DNA from: Streptomyces sp. NWU339
GTDB lineage: Bacteria; Actinomycetota; Actinomycetes; Streptomycetales; Streptomycetaceae
Length of the DNA stretch: 64,000 bases
Direction of reading: 5' to 3'
Assembly (NCBI RefSeq): GCF_003143855.1
Contig: NZ_QFRK01000010.1
Coordinates: 78,208-142,207 of the forward strand
The position numbers and the translations under genes were made by a program. This document shows positions 24,605 to 34,691 of the stretch, in pieces; position 1 is the stretch's first letter; the number at the start of each line of letters is the position of its first letter. Below the pieces are notes generated by a model. It was given only the letters and a program-made list of their open reading frames with translations, was not told the DNA's origin and searched no databases.

Positions 24605-25465
24605 ATGACCGCGCCCACCGCGTCCGCCGACCTCCCCCACCTGCCCGGTGCGCCGGTCGACATCAGGCTCGTCGTCACCGACATGGACGGCACCCTCCTG
24701 GACGACGCCGGAGATCCGCCGCGGCGGCTGCGCCGGACGGTGTCGCTCCTGCGCGAGCGCGGGGTGCTGTTCAGCCCGGCGAGCGGCCGCCAGTACGCCA
24801 CCCTCGCCCGCCTGTTCGAGGGCTTCGACGACGGCATGGTCTTCATCGCGGAGAACGGCACCCAGGTGGTCCGCGACGGCGTCGAACTGGCCTCCGACCC
24901 GCTGGACCCCGCCGTCGCCGCCCGGCTGGTCAGGACGGTGCGCCGGCTCGCGGACAACGGCACGGACGTCGGCGTCGTCGTCTGCGGCAAGCGCCACGCC
25001 TACACCGAGCGCACCGACGCGGCCTTCCTCGCCAAGGTCGAGCAGTACTACGTCGCCCACCGGAACGTCGCGGACGCCACCGTCGTCGACGACGAGATCA
25101 ACAAGATCGCGATATTCGGTTTCGCCCCCGCGGCCCGCACCATCGCACCGGCCCTGACCGAGTTCACCTCCACCCACCAGGTCGTCGTCTCCAGCGAGCA
25201 CTGGGTCGACGTGATGAACCGGACCGCGAACAAGGGCACCGCCCTGCGCCGCGTCCAGCGGGAGCTGGACGTCACCCCCGCCCAGACGCTGGTGTTCGGC
25301 GACTACCTCAACGACCTGGAGATGCTCGACGCCGCCGAGTGGTCCTTCGCCATGGCCAACGCGCATCCCGACGTCCTGAACCGCGCCCGCCATGTCGCCC
25401 CGTCCAACAACGAGGACGGCGTCCTGCGCACGATCGAGCGGCTGCTCGCGCTGCCCGGCGAGTGA
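24605..25465 (+). CDS. Cof-type HAD phosphatase
   Basis: 286 residues. HAD motif I D-M-D-G-T-L-L-D-D, motif II in F-S-P-A-S-G-R, and motif IV G-D-Y-L-N-D-L-E-M-L frame a C2B-type cap, as in the Cof/YidA group. These enzymes remove phosphate from sugar phosphates or nucleotides in the cytosol. The gene has its own 180-bp leader, so it may be independent of the upstream oxidoreductase. It converges with the MFS gene. Confidence 0.88.
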   Translation: MTAPTASADLPHLPGAPVDIRLVVTDMDGTLLDDAGDPPRRLRRTVSLLRERGVLFSPASGRQYATLARLFEGFDDGMVFIAENGTQVVRDGVELASDPLDPAVAARLVRTVRRLADNGTDVGVVVCGKRHAYTERTDAAFLAKVEQYYVAHRNVADATVVDDEINKIAIFGFAPAARTIAPALTEFTSTHQVVVSSEHWVDVMNRTANKGTALRRVQRELDVTPAQTLVFGDYLNDLEMLDAAEWSFAMANAHPDVLNRARHVAPSNNEDGVLRTIERLLALPGE

Positions 25466-25519
25466 GGCACGGCGCGTCGGGGCTCCCGGCCGTCCCGGGC
25501 GGGCAGGAGGAACGCCGTC

Positions 25520-27073
25520 TCACACCGGGCCGGGCCCCATGCCTCCCTGGAGGCGTCGCAGGTCGGAGGGGCGGACCTGGATGGCCACGACGGCGACCAG
25601 CGCGGCGAGCGCGGCGAAGACCGCCGCGGTGGTGAACGCGGCCGAGATCCCGTGGGCGAGGATCTCGTCGGCCCAGGGCGGTGGGAGCTCCCCGGTGCGC
25701 TGGAAACGCAGGCGTTCGGCCACGGTCGCCTGCTCCAGGAAGCGCGGGATCTGTTTCTCCGCTTCGCTGGTGCTCGCCGTACCGAACACCGTGACCAGGA
25801 TGGACAGGCCGAGTGAGCCGCCGACCTGCTGGGTGGCGTTGAGGAGGCCGGAGGCCGCGCCGCTCTCCGCGGGACGGACGCCGGAGAGTGCCATCAGGGT
25901 CAGCGAGACGAACTCCATGCCCATGCCGAGGCTGAACACCAGCATCGGGCCGAGGATGCTGCCCGCGTAGGTGGAGTGGACGTCGGTCAGGGTCAGCCAG
26001 GCCAGGCCCGCCGCCGCCAGGAGGCCGCCCCCCACCATGAAGGGCTTGGGCCCGTACACGGGCAGGAGCCGGGAGGCCAGCCCGGCGCCGATCGCGATGA
26101 CCGCGCTGACCGGCAGGAAGGCCAGGCCGGCCCGGAGGGGGCTGAAGCCCAGCACCTCCTGCACGAAGAGGGTCAGGAAGAAGAACATGCCGAACATCGC
26201 CGCGGCCAGGCACAGCATGATGCCGTACGTGCCCGCGCGATTGCGGTCGGCGAACATGTGCAGCGGGGTGATCGGCTGCCGGGACCTTCTCTCGACCAGC
26301 ACGAACGTCCCGAGGGCGAGGACGGCCGCGCCGAACGAGGCCAGGGTGAGGGCGTCCCGCCAGCCGTCCTGCGCGGCCCGGATGAACCCGTAGACCAGGA
26401 GCACCATGCCCACGGTCGAGGTGAGCGCGCCGGTGATGTCGAAGTGGCCCGGGTGGCGTTCGGACTCCTTGATCCAGCGCGGGGCGGCGAGAGCGATGAG
26501 GAGCCCGATCGGGACGTTGACGAACAGCACCCACCGCCAGTTCAGCCATTCGACGAGGATTCCGCCGGCGAGCAGCCCGATCGCACCGCCGCCCGCCGAG
26601 ACCGCGGCGAAGACCCCGAAGGCACGGTTGCGGTCCGGCCCCTCACGGAAGGTCGTGCTGATCAGGGCGAGGGAGGTCGGGGAGGCGATGGCGCCTCCCA
26701 TGCCCTGCAGGGCGCGGGCGGCGAGGAGCTGGCCGGGGTTCTGGGCCAGCCCGCCGAGCAGGGAGGCGAGCGCGAAGAGCAGGACGCCGAAGACGAAGAC
26801 GCGCCGTCTGCCGAGGATGTCGCCGGCCCGGCCGCCGAGCAGCAGCAGCCCGCCGAAGGTGAGGGTGTAGGCGCTGACCACCCACGACAGACTGGTGGTG
26901 GAGAAGTCCAGGGAACGCTGGATGTGCGGCAGGGCGATGTTCACGATGGTGATGTCCAGCACCACCATCAACTGGCACGAGGCGATGACCAGCAGGGCCA
27001 TCGCACTGCCCCTGCTGCGGGAATCCTGGCCGGTGGTCTGCGGTACGGAACCCGGCCGCGGACCGCTGGTCAT
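25520..27073 (-). CDS. MFS drug exporter, DHA2 (EmrB/QacA) family
   Basis: 517 residues with about 14 membrane segments. The family motif L-D-I-T-I-V-N-I-A-L-P is in TM1, G-R-R-R-V-F-V-F in the TM2-3 loop, and motif C-like G-P-x-L-G variants appear mid-protein. DHA2 members export drugs or secondary metabolites using proton motive force. It is monocistronic, convergent with the HAD gene and divergent from nothing obvious; no TetR regulator lies beside it. Confidence 0.88.
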   Translation of the reverse strand: MTSGPRPGSVPQTTGQDSRSRGSAMALLVIASCQLMVVLDITIVNIALPHIQRSLDFSTTSLSWVVSAYTLTFGGLLLLGGRAGDILGRRRVFVFGVLLFALASLLGGLAQNPGQLLAARALQGMGGAIASPTSLALISTTFREGPDRNRAFGVFAAVSAGGGAIGLLAGGILVEWLNWRWVLFVNVPIGLLIALAAPRWIKESERHPGHFDITGALTSTVGMVLLVYGFIRAAQDGWRDALTLASFGAAVLALGTFVLVERRSRQPITPLHMFADRNRAGTYGIMLCLAAAMFGMFFFLTLFVQEVLGFSPLRAGLAFLPVSAVIAIGAGLASRLLPVYGPKPFMVGGGLLAAAGLAWLTLTDVHSTYAGSILGPMLVFSLGMGMEFVSLTLMALSGVRPAESGAASGLLNATQQVGGSLGLSILVTVFGTASTSEAEKQIPRFLEQATVAERLRFQRTGELPPPWADEILAHGISAAFTTAAVFAALAALVAVVAIQVRPSDLRRLQGGMGPGPV

Positions 27074-27221
27074 GCCGGGTCGCCCTTTCGGGAGTCCACC
27101 GTACGACGGTACGCCCGGGACTCTGGGGTCACCACTCGATCGGCCCAGCGCAGAACACGGCCGGTCACCGCCCCGCAGGCGTGATGTGCCGACCCGCCGG
27201 GGCTCGTTGGGGCCCGGTGGG

Positions 27222-28388
27222 TCAGCCGTCCAGTTCCCGGTGGCGGGCGGCCAGGGCGGTCGAGCCCTGTTCGGTCAGCGAGCCGAACAGGCGCAGCCGG
27301 GAGATGCCGCCGTCGGGGAAGACGTCCACGCGCGCGTGCGTACCGATTACCGGGACGGGGAGGACGAAGCGGTGGTTGGTGTCGGGTTGGAGACGGGTAC
27401 GGGGCAGGAGCTCCCGCCAGCCGTCGCCCTCGCCTGTCCCGCCCGCTCCCTCGGCCGCGCCGCCCTCGGCGTCCCGTACCGACACCGAGGCCCAGCCGGC
27501 GCTGTTGCCCTTCAGGTACGCCGTGTCGATCTCGAGGGCACGGATCCGTGCCTGGCCGGTGAGCCGGTAGCGGATCCAGTCGTGACCCCGGTCCCGGCGG
27601 CGCCGGGTCTCCCAGCCGTCATCCATCTTGCGGGAGCGGCCGGGCCGGATGGTGTTCGCAGCCGGTGAGTAGAAGCGGTCGGAGGCGTCCTCGACCCGGC
27701 CTCCGTTCTCCAGGGCGACGACGTCGAAGGTGCCCAGGGCGTCCAGCCACCCGGGGTCCGGGACGACGTCGCCGTACACGCGCAGGCGCGCGATGCCGCC
27801 GTCGGGGTGCTGGGACAGGCGCAGGTGGGTGAAGCGCCGTTCGGCCGAGACGGCGAAGCCGTTGGCGGCGTGGCCGCCCACCGGGGTGCGCGGGAGCAGC
27901 GTCGTCCACTTCACCCCGTCCGAGAGGAGTTCCTCCGGTGCCGGGGAACCGGGCACCGAGGTGCCCTCGACCGATACGGCCTGGGGGTGGTTGCCGCGGA
28001 AGTGGGCGGTGTCGACGACGATGCCGCGGACGACTCCGGGCGCGCCGAGGCGGATCAGCGCCCAGTCGTGGTCCTCGGCCGCCGGCCAGGGCTGCTCGGC
28101 GGAGGGGCCGCGGCGGCGCCGGGTCTCCCAGCCGTCCATGATCTTGCCCTTGTGCCCGAAGTGCTCCGGATCGAACAGGGGGCGCTCGGGCAGCAGCAGG
28201 TTCTCGCGCTGGGCGAAGAACTCGTCGTTGGCGGCGACCACACCGGCGCCGAGCCGGCGGTCGGCGAGATCGGTGAGGTCGGCGAAGGGAAAGTCGGCGG
28301 TGCGGTAGTCCGCGTACGGGTCACCGCCGCCGTAGGGGGCCGCATGGCCGCTGAAGTGGGGCAACGAGGAGGGGTACTGCGCCGTCAC
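27222..28388 (-). CDS. alc: Allantoicase
   Basis: 388 residues, composed of two homologous halves. Each contains the family signature (K-I-M-D-G-W-E-T-R-R and K-M-D-D-G-W-E-T-R-R) and a later D-G-G-I-(A/S)-R-L-R motif. The enzyme hydrolyses allantoate to ureidoglycolate and urea in purine degradation. It lies 115 bp downstream of allantoinase on the same strand, so both steps are encoded together. Start at 28388 follows a plausible leader. Confidence 0.93.
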   Translation of the reverse strand: MTAQYPSSLPHFSGHAAPYGGGDPYADYRTADFPFADLTDLADRRLGAGVVAANDEFFAQRENLLLPERPLFDPEHFGHKGKIMDGWETRRRRGPSAEQPWPAAEDHDWALIRLGAPGVVRGIVVDTAHFRGNHPQAVSVEGTSVPGSPAPEELLSDGVKWTTLLPRTPVGGHAANGFAVSAERRFTHLRLSQHPDGGIARLRVYGDVVPDPGWLDALGTFDVVALENGGRVEDASDRFYSPAANTIRPGRSRKMDDGWETRRRRDRGHDWIRYRLTGQARIRALEIDTAYLKGNSAGWASVSVRDAEGGAAEGAGGTGEGDGWRELLPRTRLQPDTNHRFVLPVPVIGTHARVDVFPDGGISRLRLFGSLTEQGSTALAARHRELDG

Positions 28389-28503
28389 GGTGATCCGATC
28401 CTGCCTTTCGGGGGAAGCCGGAGGTCGAGGTCGAGTGGTGGCCGGTGCCTGTCGTTTCCGTGTTCTCGCCGTTCTCGCCGTTCTTGCCGTTCTCGCCCCG
28501 GCG

Positions 28504-29844
28504 TCAGGGGATGCGGGTGAGCAGGTGGCCCTTCGGTTCGGTGAACTCGCCGTCGGTCATGACGCGCCGGCCGCGCAGCCAGGTGGATTTCACGACGCCG
28601 TACAGGGTCTTGCCCGCGTACGCCGTCACCCGGTTGCGGTGCTGGAGCCCTTCGGGGTCGACGGTGAAGGTCTCGTCGGGGGCGAGGACGGCGAAGTCGG
28701 CGTCGCGGCCGGGCGCGATGGCGCCCTTGCGGGTGCCGAGGCCGACCAGTTCCGCCGTGCGCGTCGACATCCAGCGCGCGACGTCCTCCAGGCCATGGCC
28801 CCGTCCGCGGGCCTCGGTCCAGACGGCGGACAGACTGAGCTGGAGGCCGGAGATGCCACCCCAGGCGGTGGCGAAGTCGGCGGTCTTGAGGTCGGCGGTG
28901 GACGGGGAGTGGTCGGTGACCACGCAGTCGATGACGCCGTCCGCCAGAGCCCGCCAGAGCGGGTCCTGGTTGGCGGCTTCGCGGATGGGCGGGCAGCACT
29001 TGAACTCGCTCGCGCCGTCCGGGACTTCCTCGGCGGTGAGGGTCAGGTAGTGGGGGCAGGTCTCGACGGTGACGCGTACCCCGTCCGACTTCGCCTCGGC
29101 GATCAGCGGCAGCGCGTCGCTCGAGGACAGATGCAGGATGTGCACGCGCGCGTCGAGGCGCTTCGCCTCCGCGAGGAGCAGGGCGACGGCGGTGTCCTCG
29201 GCGTCGCGCGGACGGGAGGCGAGGAAGTCGGCGTACTTCGGGCCGCCGTGCCGCGGGGCGGCGGCGAGGTGGTCCGGGTCCTCGGCGTGCACGATCAGCA
29301 GCCCGTCGAAGGCGGCGATCTCCGCCAGGGCGCGGGCCAGTTGCTCCGGCCCGAGGTGCGGGAACTCGTCGACGCCGGACGGCGACAGGAACGCCTTGAA
29401 GCCGAAGACCCCGGCCTCGTGCAGCGGGCGCAGGTCCGGGACGTTGCCGGGCAGGGCGCCGCCCCAGAAGCCGACGTCGACATGGGCCCGGCCTGCGGCT
29501 GCCCGCTGCTTGGTGCGCAGATGACCGGCCGTCGTCGTCGGCGGGAGGGAGTTGAGCGGCATGTCGACGAGCGTGGTGATGCCGCCGGCCGCCGCCGCGC
29601 GGGTGGCGGTCCAGAAGCCCTCCCACTCGGTACGGCCCGGATCGTTGATGTGCACGTGGGTGTCGACCAGGCCGGGCAGCAGAACGTCGTCGCCGAGGTC
29701 CGCCAGGCGGGCCGTCCCGGGGCCGGGCGCCTCGTACGGCAGGACGGCCGTGATGGTGCCGTCGGCGACCGCGACCGACGCGGCCCGCATCCCCCCGGGA
29801 GTGACGACGCGCGTCGAGCGCAGTACCAGTTCGGTGTCGGACAC
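28504..29844 (-). CDS. allB: Allantoinase
   Basis: 446 residues. A cyclic amidohydrolase with the metal ligands D-T-H-V-H-I-N near residue 50, the lysine in F-G-F-K-A-F-L-S, further metal histidines in I-V-H-A-E and I-L-H-L-S, and D-H-S-P-S. It opens allantoin to allantoate. GTG 29844 was chosen because GGAGGGGAGGGG lies just upstream; a longer start at 29886 would overlap the regulatory palindromes. It is divergent from the IclR-type regulator. Confidence 0.93.
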   Translation of the reverse strand: MSDTELVLRSTRVVTPGGMRAASVAVADGTITAVLPYEAPGPGTARLADLGDDVLLPGLVDTHVHINDPGRTEWEGFWTATRAAAAGGITTLVDMPLNSLPPTTTAGHLRTKQRAAAGRAHVDVGFWGGALPGNVPDLRPLHEAGVFGFKAFLSPSGVDEFPHLGPEQLARALAEIAAFDGLLIVHAEDPDHLAAAPRHGGPKYADFLASRPRDAEDTAVALLLAEAKRLDARVHILHLSSSDALPLIAEAKSDGVRVTVETCPHYLTLTAEEVPDGASEFKCCPPIREAANQDPLWRALADGVIDCVVTDHSPSTADLKTADFATAWGGISGLQLSLSAVWTEARGRGHGLEDVARWMSTRTAELVGLGTRKGAIAPGRDADFAVLAPDETFTVDPEGLQHRNRVTAYAGKTLYGVVKSTWLRGRRVMTDGEFTEPKGHLLTRIP

Positions 29845-29881
29845 CCATGCCCCTCCCCTCCACCGGCATACTTCCCGGGGG

Positions 29882-29898
29882 TTCAACTTTCTGTTGAA
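29882..29898. promoter_or_regulatory. Inverted repeat upstream of allB
   Basis: TTCAAC and GTTGAA separated by 5 bases, about 40 bp upstream of the allB start codon. It could be an operator or part of the allB leader. Confidence 0.45.
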
Positions 29899-29974
29899 GG
29901 AGTCTTCACTCCCCCTCCTGCGCCGTCAAGGGGCACACCGCCCGGACGGCGACCGACGACCGCTCCCTGGATGT

Positions 29975-29989
29975 TTCCATGAAGCGGAA
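29975..29989. promoter_or_regulatory. TTCC-N7-GGAA site, candidate AllR operator
   Basis: A 15-bp palindromic arrangement TTCC-N7-GGAA sits between allB and the divergent regulator gene. The same spacing and half-sites occur at 32211-32225 before malate synthase. Immediately after it, CGGAA-N6-TTCCG (29985-30000) may extend the site. Confidence 0.55.
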
Positions 29990-30089
29990 TTAGACTTCCG
30001 TAAGACAGAATTCAGTAACGTGTCACCAGGCGGCCCACCGACCGCCGGGTAGGCTTCTCCCTTCCCGCAGCCCTGAAAGGAAACGCGCC

Positions 30090-30887
30090 GTGCCGACGTC
30101 CAGCGCCAACGGCCCCCTCCGGCCCACCTCCGGCGGGGTCCAATCCCTCGAGCGCGCCTTCGACCTGCTCGAAAGGATGGCGGACGCGGGCGGCGAGGTC
30201 GGTCTCAGCGAACTGTCGGCGAGCAGCGGACTGCCCCTGCCTACCATCCACCGCCTGATGCGCACCCTCGTCGCATGCGGTTATGTGCGCCAGCAGCCCA
30301 ACCGCCGTTACGCGCTCGGCCCGCGCCTGATCAGGCTCGGCGAATCCTCCTCCAGGCTGCTGGGCACCTGGGCGCGCCCCTGTCTCGCCCGCCTGGTGGA
30401 GGAGACGGGCGAGACGGCGAACATGGCGCTGCTCGACGGGGACGAGGTCGTGTACGTCGCGCAGGTGCCGTCCAAGCACTCCATGCGGATGTTCACCGAG
30501 GTCGGCCGACGCGTCCTGCCGCACTCCACCGGGGTGGGCAAGGCCCTGCTGGCCGGTTTCCCGCCGGAGGACGTACGGGCCCTGCTCGCCCGCACTGGGA
30601 TGCCCGCCGCGACGGACAGGACCATCACCACACCGGAGGGGTTCCTGGCGGCGCTCGACGAGGTGCGCCGCCAGGGCTACGCCATCGACGACAACGAGCA
30701 GGAGATCGGCGTGCGCTGCCTCGCCGTCCCGGTGCCCGACTCCCCCACCGCCGCGGCCATCTCGATCTCCGGTCCCGCGGGACGGGTCACGGAGTCGGCC
30801 ACGGAGCGGATCGTGCCGGTGCTCCAGCAGGTGGCCAGGGAACTCTCCGAAGTGCTCACCACTCCGGGCGGCGGCCCGACGGCCTGA
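30090..30887 (+). CDS. allR: IclR-family repressor of allantoin catabolism (AllR)
   Basis: 265 residues starting at GTG after an AAAGG ribosome site. The N-terminal winged helix has S-G-L-P-L-P-T-I-H-R-L-M as recognition helix. The IclR effector domain (about 95-255) has G-V-G-K-A-L-L-A-G-F. AllR proteins repress allantoin genes and are released by glyoxylate or allantoate-type signals. Its position, divergent from allB and close to aceB, matches the known Streptomyces allR locus arrangement. Confidence 0.9.
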   Translation: MPTSSANGPLRPTSGGVQSLERAFDLLERMADAGGEVGLSELSASSGLPLPTIHRLMRTLVACGYVRQQPNRRYALGPRLIRLGESSSRLLGTWARPCLARLVEETGETANMALLDGDEVVYVAQVPSKHSMRMFTEVGRRVLPHSTGVGKALLAGFPPEDVRALLARTGMPAATDRTITTPEGFLAALDEVRRQGYAIDDNEQEIGVRCLAVPVPDSPTAAAISISGPAGRVTESATERIVPVLQQVARELSEVLTTPGGGPTA

Positions 30888-30904
30888 CCGACCGGCCCGG
30901 TCGG
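30888..30904. terminator. Short hairpin between convergent genes
   Basis: CCGACCG and CGGTCGG pair around a 3-base loop directly after the allR stop. It is a weak, possibly bidirectional terminator. Confidence 0.4.
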
Positions 30905-30984
30905 CCATCCCGCGGATCCGCCGCTCCTCGACCTCAGCGCCCGCGCACGCCCCCCTTTCAGGGGGTGTTCCGCAAGCCCGTTCG

Positions 30985-31299
30985 TCAATCTCGGGGTGCC
31001 GGTCCGAACAGTTCCACCGCGTCCCGCACCTCCCGCAGCCCCGGCCCCAGTGCACTCACCGAGCCGATCGCGCCGGCGATCAGCAGCAGGGAACGGCGCA
31101 GCCGGGGGACCTCGGCACTGCCGTCCGCCACCAAGGCGTCCAGTGCGGCCAGTTCCTCCTCCGCGATGCTCCGATCAGGGAACTCCGCAGGATGGGCCGC
31201 GAGTTGGCGCCGCAGCCGGGACACGGCGGAACGCAGCTCCGTCACCCGTGGATCGTCCTGATGGCTGCCGCCCGTACGCCTTTGCTCTACGCTCCGCAA
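30985..31299 (-). CDS. DUF5955-type small protein
   Basis: 104 residues, mostly helical. The pattern L-R-R-Q-L-A-A-H-P-A-E-F-P-D-R, then A-E-E-E-L-A-A-L, and R-R-S-L-L-L-I-A-G-A-I-G-S-V-S-A-L matches the DUF5955 proteins of Streptomyces, whose role is unknown. TTG 31299 was selected because GGGGGAGGA lies 5 bases upstream; the in-frame ATG further up gives an implausible leader. It is convergent with allR. Confidence 0.65.
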   Translation of the reverse strand: MRSVEQRRTGGSHQDDPRVTELRSAVSRLRRQLAAHPAEFPDRSIAEEELAALDALVADGSAEVPRLRRSLLLIAGAIGSVSALGPGLREVRDAVELFGPAPRD

Positions 31300-31484
31300 C
31301 GCAGTCCTCCCCCTCACGCACCACGGTGCGCCTCTCCCCACCGGCCCCGCCGCCCCCGTCACCGGTGCGCGCCAGTAAACGCCACCCCACCCCCTCCGCG
31401 CCAGTCCGCTGCGTCATCGGCTTGCTCCACAGCGTGACATCGCGCCGTACGGACACCCGGCGGCGGGTGCGGTATGCAGAGTCC

Positions 31485-32132
31485 GTGACGACACCGACGA
31501 AACGCCGGAGGAGCCCGGACGCCGGACAGGCGGCCCCGGAGCGGGTCGTGGGACTGCTGCTCGCGGCGGGCGGCGGGCGACGGCTGGGCGGCCGCCCCAA
31601 GGCGCTGCTGACGTACCGGGGACGACCGCTCGTGGAGCACGCCGTACGGTGCCTGCGCGAGGGCGGCTGCGAGCGCGTCCACGTGGTGCTCGGCGCGGGG
31701 GCGGACGAGGTACGTGCGCGTGCCTCACTGCCGGACTGCGTGCTCGTCGACAACCCCGTATGGGAGCAGGGCATGGGCTCGTCCCTGCGGGCCGGGCTCA
31801 CCTCGCTGACCGGTACGGACGCCCGGGCCGCGCTGGTCCTGCTGGTCGACCAGCCCGGGATCGGGCCGAGGGCGGTCGCGCGGGTACTCGGCGCACGCGC
31901 GGCGCGAGAACCGCGGGATTCGCTCGCCTCGGCCACCTACGCCGGTGTACGCGGTCACCCGGTCCTGTTCGGGTCCGCGCACTGGTCCGGGGTCGCCGCG
32001 ACCGCGACCGGCGACCGGGGGGCGCGCGCCTACCTGAAGGAACACGCGGACCGGATCACGCTCGTCGAGTGCGGGGACGTGGCCGAGCCCTACGACATCG
32101 ACACGGAGGAGGACCTGACCCGCCTCGAGTGA
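31485..32132 (+). CDS. MobA/MocA-like nucleotidyltransferase
   Basis: 215 residues starting at GTG. The NTP_transf_3 motif L-A-A-G-G-G-R-R-L-G-G-R-P-K is near residue 25, and L-L-V-D-Q-P-G supplies the metal-binding Asp. MocA-type enzymes attach cytidine to molybdopterin for xanthine dehydrogenase maturation. That fits its location among purine-degradation genes, since xanthine oxidation precedes allantoin. The function is inferred from family and context. Confidence 0.8.
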   Translation: MTTPTKRRRSPDAGQAAPERVVGLLLAAGGGRRLGGRPKALLTYRGRPLVEHAVRCLREGGCERVHVVLGAGADEVRARASLPDCVLVDNPVWEQGMGSSLRAGLTSLTGTDARAALVLLVDQPGIGPRAVARVLGARAAREPRDSLASATYAGVRGHPVLFGSAHWSGVAATATGDRGARAYLKEHADRITLVECGDVAEPYDIDTEEDLTRLE

Positions 32133-32210
32133 AGGGGGCACCCGGCGCCGCCGTGACCCGACCCGAAGTACCTCGCCCCGAAGTACCTCGACATCAACAG
32201 ACCATTGAAC

Positions 32211-32225
32211 TTCCACAATGAGGAA
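32211..32225. promoter_or_regulatory. TTCC-N7-GGAA site before malate synthase
   Basis: The same TTCC-N7-GGAA architecture as at 29975-29989, about 50 bp upstream of the aceB start. It supports shared control by AllR. Confidence 0.55.
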
Positions 32226-32272
32226 ACTACTATCCACTGCCCAGAGCGCCCGCCTGAAGGAAGTGACAGCTG

Positions 32273-33898
32273 ATGTCTGCACCAGCGCCGTCCCCGCTGG
32301 CCATCGTCGACGCCGAACCCCTGCCCGGGCAGGACGAGGTCCTCACCGAGGCGGCACTCGCCTTCGTGGCCGAACTGCACCGGCGGTTCACGCCCCGGCG
32401 TGACGAACTCCTCGCCCGCCGCGCGGAGCGCCGTGCCGAGATCGCCCGCACCTCCACGCTCGACTTCCTCCCGGAGACGGCCGCCGTCCGCGCGGACGAC
32501 TCCTGGAGGGTGGCACCGGCCCCCGAGGCCCTGAACGACCGACGCGTCGAGATCACCGGCCCCACCGACCGCAAGATGACCATCAACGCCCTCAACTCGG
32601 GGGCGAAGGTCTGGCTCGCGGACTTCGAGGACGCCTCGGCGCCCACCTGGGAGAACGTGATCCTCGGCCAGCTCAACCTGATCAACGCCTACACCCGGAC
32701 CATCGACTTCACCGACGCGGCGTCCGGCAAGTCCTATGCCCTGCGCCCGGCCGAGGAGCTGGCGACGGTCGTCATGCGCCCGCGCGGCTGGCACCTGGAC
32801 GAGCGGCACCTCTCCGTCCCGGACGGCACCCGGGTGCCCGGTGCCCTGGTCGACTTCGGGCTGTACTTCTTCCACAACGCCCGGCGTCTCCTCGATCTCG
32901 GCAAGGGCCCGTACTTCTATCTCCCGAAGACGGAGTCCCACCTGGAAGCCCGCCTGTGGAACGACGTGTTCGTCTTCGCGCAGGACCACCTGGGCATCCC
33001 CCGGGGCACCGTCCGCGCCACCGTCCTCATCGAGACGATCACGGCTGCGTACGAGATGGAGGAGATCCTCTACGAACTGCGCGACCACGCCTCGGGGTTG
33101 AACGCGGGACGCTGGGACTATCTGTTCTCCATCGTCAAGAACTTCCGTGACGGCGGCGCCAAGTTCGTCCTCCCGGACCGCAACGCGATCACGATGACGG
33201 CCCCGTTCATGCGGGCGTACACCGAACTCCTCGTGCGTACCTGCCACAAGCGGGGCGCGCACGCGATCGGCGGTATGGCGGCCTTCATCCCGTCCCGCCG
33301 GGACCCGGAGGTCAACAAGGTCGCGTTCGAGAAGGTCCGCGCCGACAAGGACCGCGAGGCGAACGACGGTTTCGACGGCTCCTGGGTCGCCCACCCGGAC
33401 CTGGTCCCGATCGCCATGGAGTCCTTCGACCGGGTGCTGGGCGACAAGCCGAACCAGAAGGACCGGCTGCGCGAGGACGTCGACGTCAGCGCCGCCGACC
33501 TGCTCGCGATCGACTCCCTGGAGGCCGAGCCGACGTACGCGGGCCTGGTCAACGCCGTCCAGGTCGGTATCCGCTACATCGAGGCCTGGCTGCGCGGCAC
33601 GGGTGCGGTCGCCATCTTCAACCTGATGGAGGACGCGGCCACCGCCGAGATCTCCCGCTCCCAGATCTGGCAGTGGATCAACGCGGGTGTCGTCCTCGAC
33701 AACGGCGAGCGGGTCACCGCGGAACTGGCCCGCAGGGTCGCCGCCGAGGAACTGTCGGACATCCGCGCCGAGACCGGCGACGAGGCCTTCGCGGCGGGCC
33801 ACTGGCAGCAGGCCCACGACCTGCTCCTGAAGGTCTCCCTCGACGAGGACTACGCCGACTTCCTCACCCTGCCGGCGTACGAGCAGCTCCGGGGCTGA
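32273..33898 (+). CDS. aceB: Malate synthase A
   Basis: 541 residues, full length for malate synthase A. Visible signatures are [21 protein letters not shown] and K-T-E-S-H-L-E-A-R. The conserved N-x-G-R-W-D-Y block lies further on. The enzyme condenses glyoxylate with acetyl-CoA to malate in the cytosol, consuming the glyoxylate released by allantoate breakdown. The start follows a GAAGGAAG ribosome site. A GC-rich terminator follows. Confidence 0.95.
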   Translation: MSAPAPSPLAIVDAEPLPGQDEVLTEAALAFVAELHRRFTPRRDELLARRAERRAEIARTSTLDFLPETAAVRADDSWRVAPAPEALNDRRVEITGPTDRKMTINALNSGAKVWLADFEDASAPTWENVILGQLNLINAYTRTIDFTDAASGKSYALRPAEELATVVMRPRGWHLDERHLSVPDGTRVPGALVDFGLYFFHNARRLLDLGKGPYFYLPKTESHLEARLWNDVFVFAQDHLGIPRGTVRATVLIETITAAYEMEEILYELRDHASGLNAGRWDYLFSIVKNFRDGGAKFVLPDRNAITMTAPFMRAYTELLVRTCHKRGAHAIGGMAAFIPSRRDPEVNKVAFEKVRADKDREANDGFDGSWVAHPDLVPIAMESFDRVLGDKPNQKDRLREDVDVSAADLLAIDSLEAEPTYAGLVNAVQVGIRYIEAWLRGTGAVAIFNLMEDAATAEISRSQIWQWINAGVVLDNGERVTAELARRVAAEELSDIRAETGDEAFAAGHWQQAHDLLLKVSLDEDYADFLTLPAYEQLRG

Positions 33899-33911
33899 CG
33901 CCCACACGCGT

Positions 33912-33942
33912 CCGTGGCCCCGGAGCGGCCCTGGGGCCACGG
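33912..33942. terminator. Hairpin between convergent aceB and kdpC
   Basis: CCGTGGCCCC (33912-33921) pairs with GGGGCCACGG (33933-33942) around an 11-base loop, 14 bases after the aceB stop. It is placed to end both converging transcripts. Confidence 0.65.
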
Positions 33943-34042
33943 CCGGCCGGCGGCGCGAACCGGCCTCGTCCGAGGGGTGACCGGTCGGGACGCGCCGCTC
34001 GGTCTGCCGCTGCGCCACCGGACACCTCACTTGGGCCACCGG

Positions 34043-34678
34043 TCAGCCGAGCCGCATGAGGGCGAGGTTGAGGCTGACGACGTTCACCCGGCGCTGACCG
34101 AGGAAGCCGAGATCGCGGCCCTGCAGGTGCTGCTCGACCAGTCGGCGTACGGCCGCCGGGTCCAGGCCGCGCGCTGTGGCGACGCGGTCGACCTGCTCAT
34201 CGGCGTAGGCCGGGGAGATGTGCGGGTCGAGACCGGAGCCGCTGGCCGTGAGCGCGTCCGGCGGGACCTGTGCCGGGTCGACACCGTCGAAGGCGGCCAC
34301 GGCCGCCCTGCGGTCCTGGACGGTCTTGGTCAGGGCTGCGTCGTCGGGGCCGAGGTTGGACCCGCCCGAGGCGGTCGGGTCGTAGCCGGTGCCCGCCGCC
34401 GAGGGCCGGGGCTGGAACCACTTCGGGTCCGGTCGCGGCTGCTCCTTCGGGTCGTTCGGGTTCTTCTTGGGCAGGTTGTAGTTCTGGCCCAGCAGGCCGG
34501 AACCGACCACCTGCCCGTTGTGTTCGAGCTGCGAGCCGTTGGCCTGCCGGGGGAAGGCGCTCTGGGCGATTCCGGTGATCAGCAGCGGGTACGCCAGCCC
34601 GCAGATCACGGTGAAGACCAGGAGCAGGCGCAACGCGGTCAGGTGCAGCCGGATCCAGGGCGTGCGTGAGGTCGGCAC
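34043..34678 (-). CDS. kdpC: Potassium-transporting ATPase subunit C
   Basis: 211 residues. One N-terminal membrane helix (L-L-L-V-F-T-V-I-C-G-L-A-Y-P-L) leads into a periplasmic-side domain with G-S-x-L-G-Q and S-G-S-G-L-D-P-H-I-S, the KdpC hallmark. KdpC stabilises the KdpFABC complex and assists ATP use. It is the last structural gene of the operon, 13 bp after kdpB. Confidence 0.95.
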   Translation of the reverse strand: MPTSRTPWIRLHLTALRLLLVFTVICGLAYPLLITGIAQSAFPRQANGSQLEHNGQVVGSGLLGQNYNLPKKNPNDPKEQPRPDPKWFQPRPSAAGTGYDPTASGGSNLGPDDAALTKTVQDRRAAVAAFDGVDPAQVPPDALTASGSGLDPHISPAYADEQVDRVATARGLDPAAVRRLVEQHLQGRDLGFLGQRRVNVVSLNLALMRLG

Positions 34679-34691
34679 GGCGGCTCTCCCT

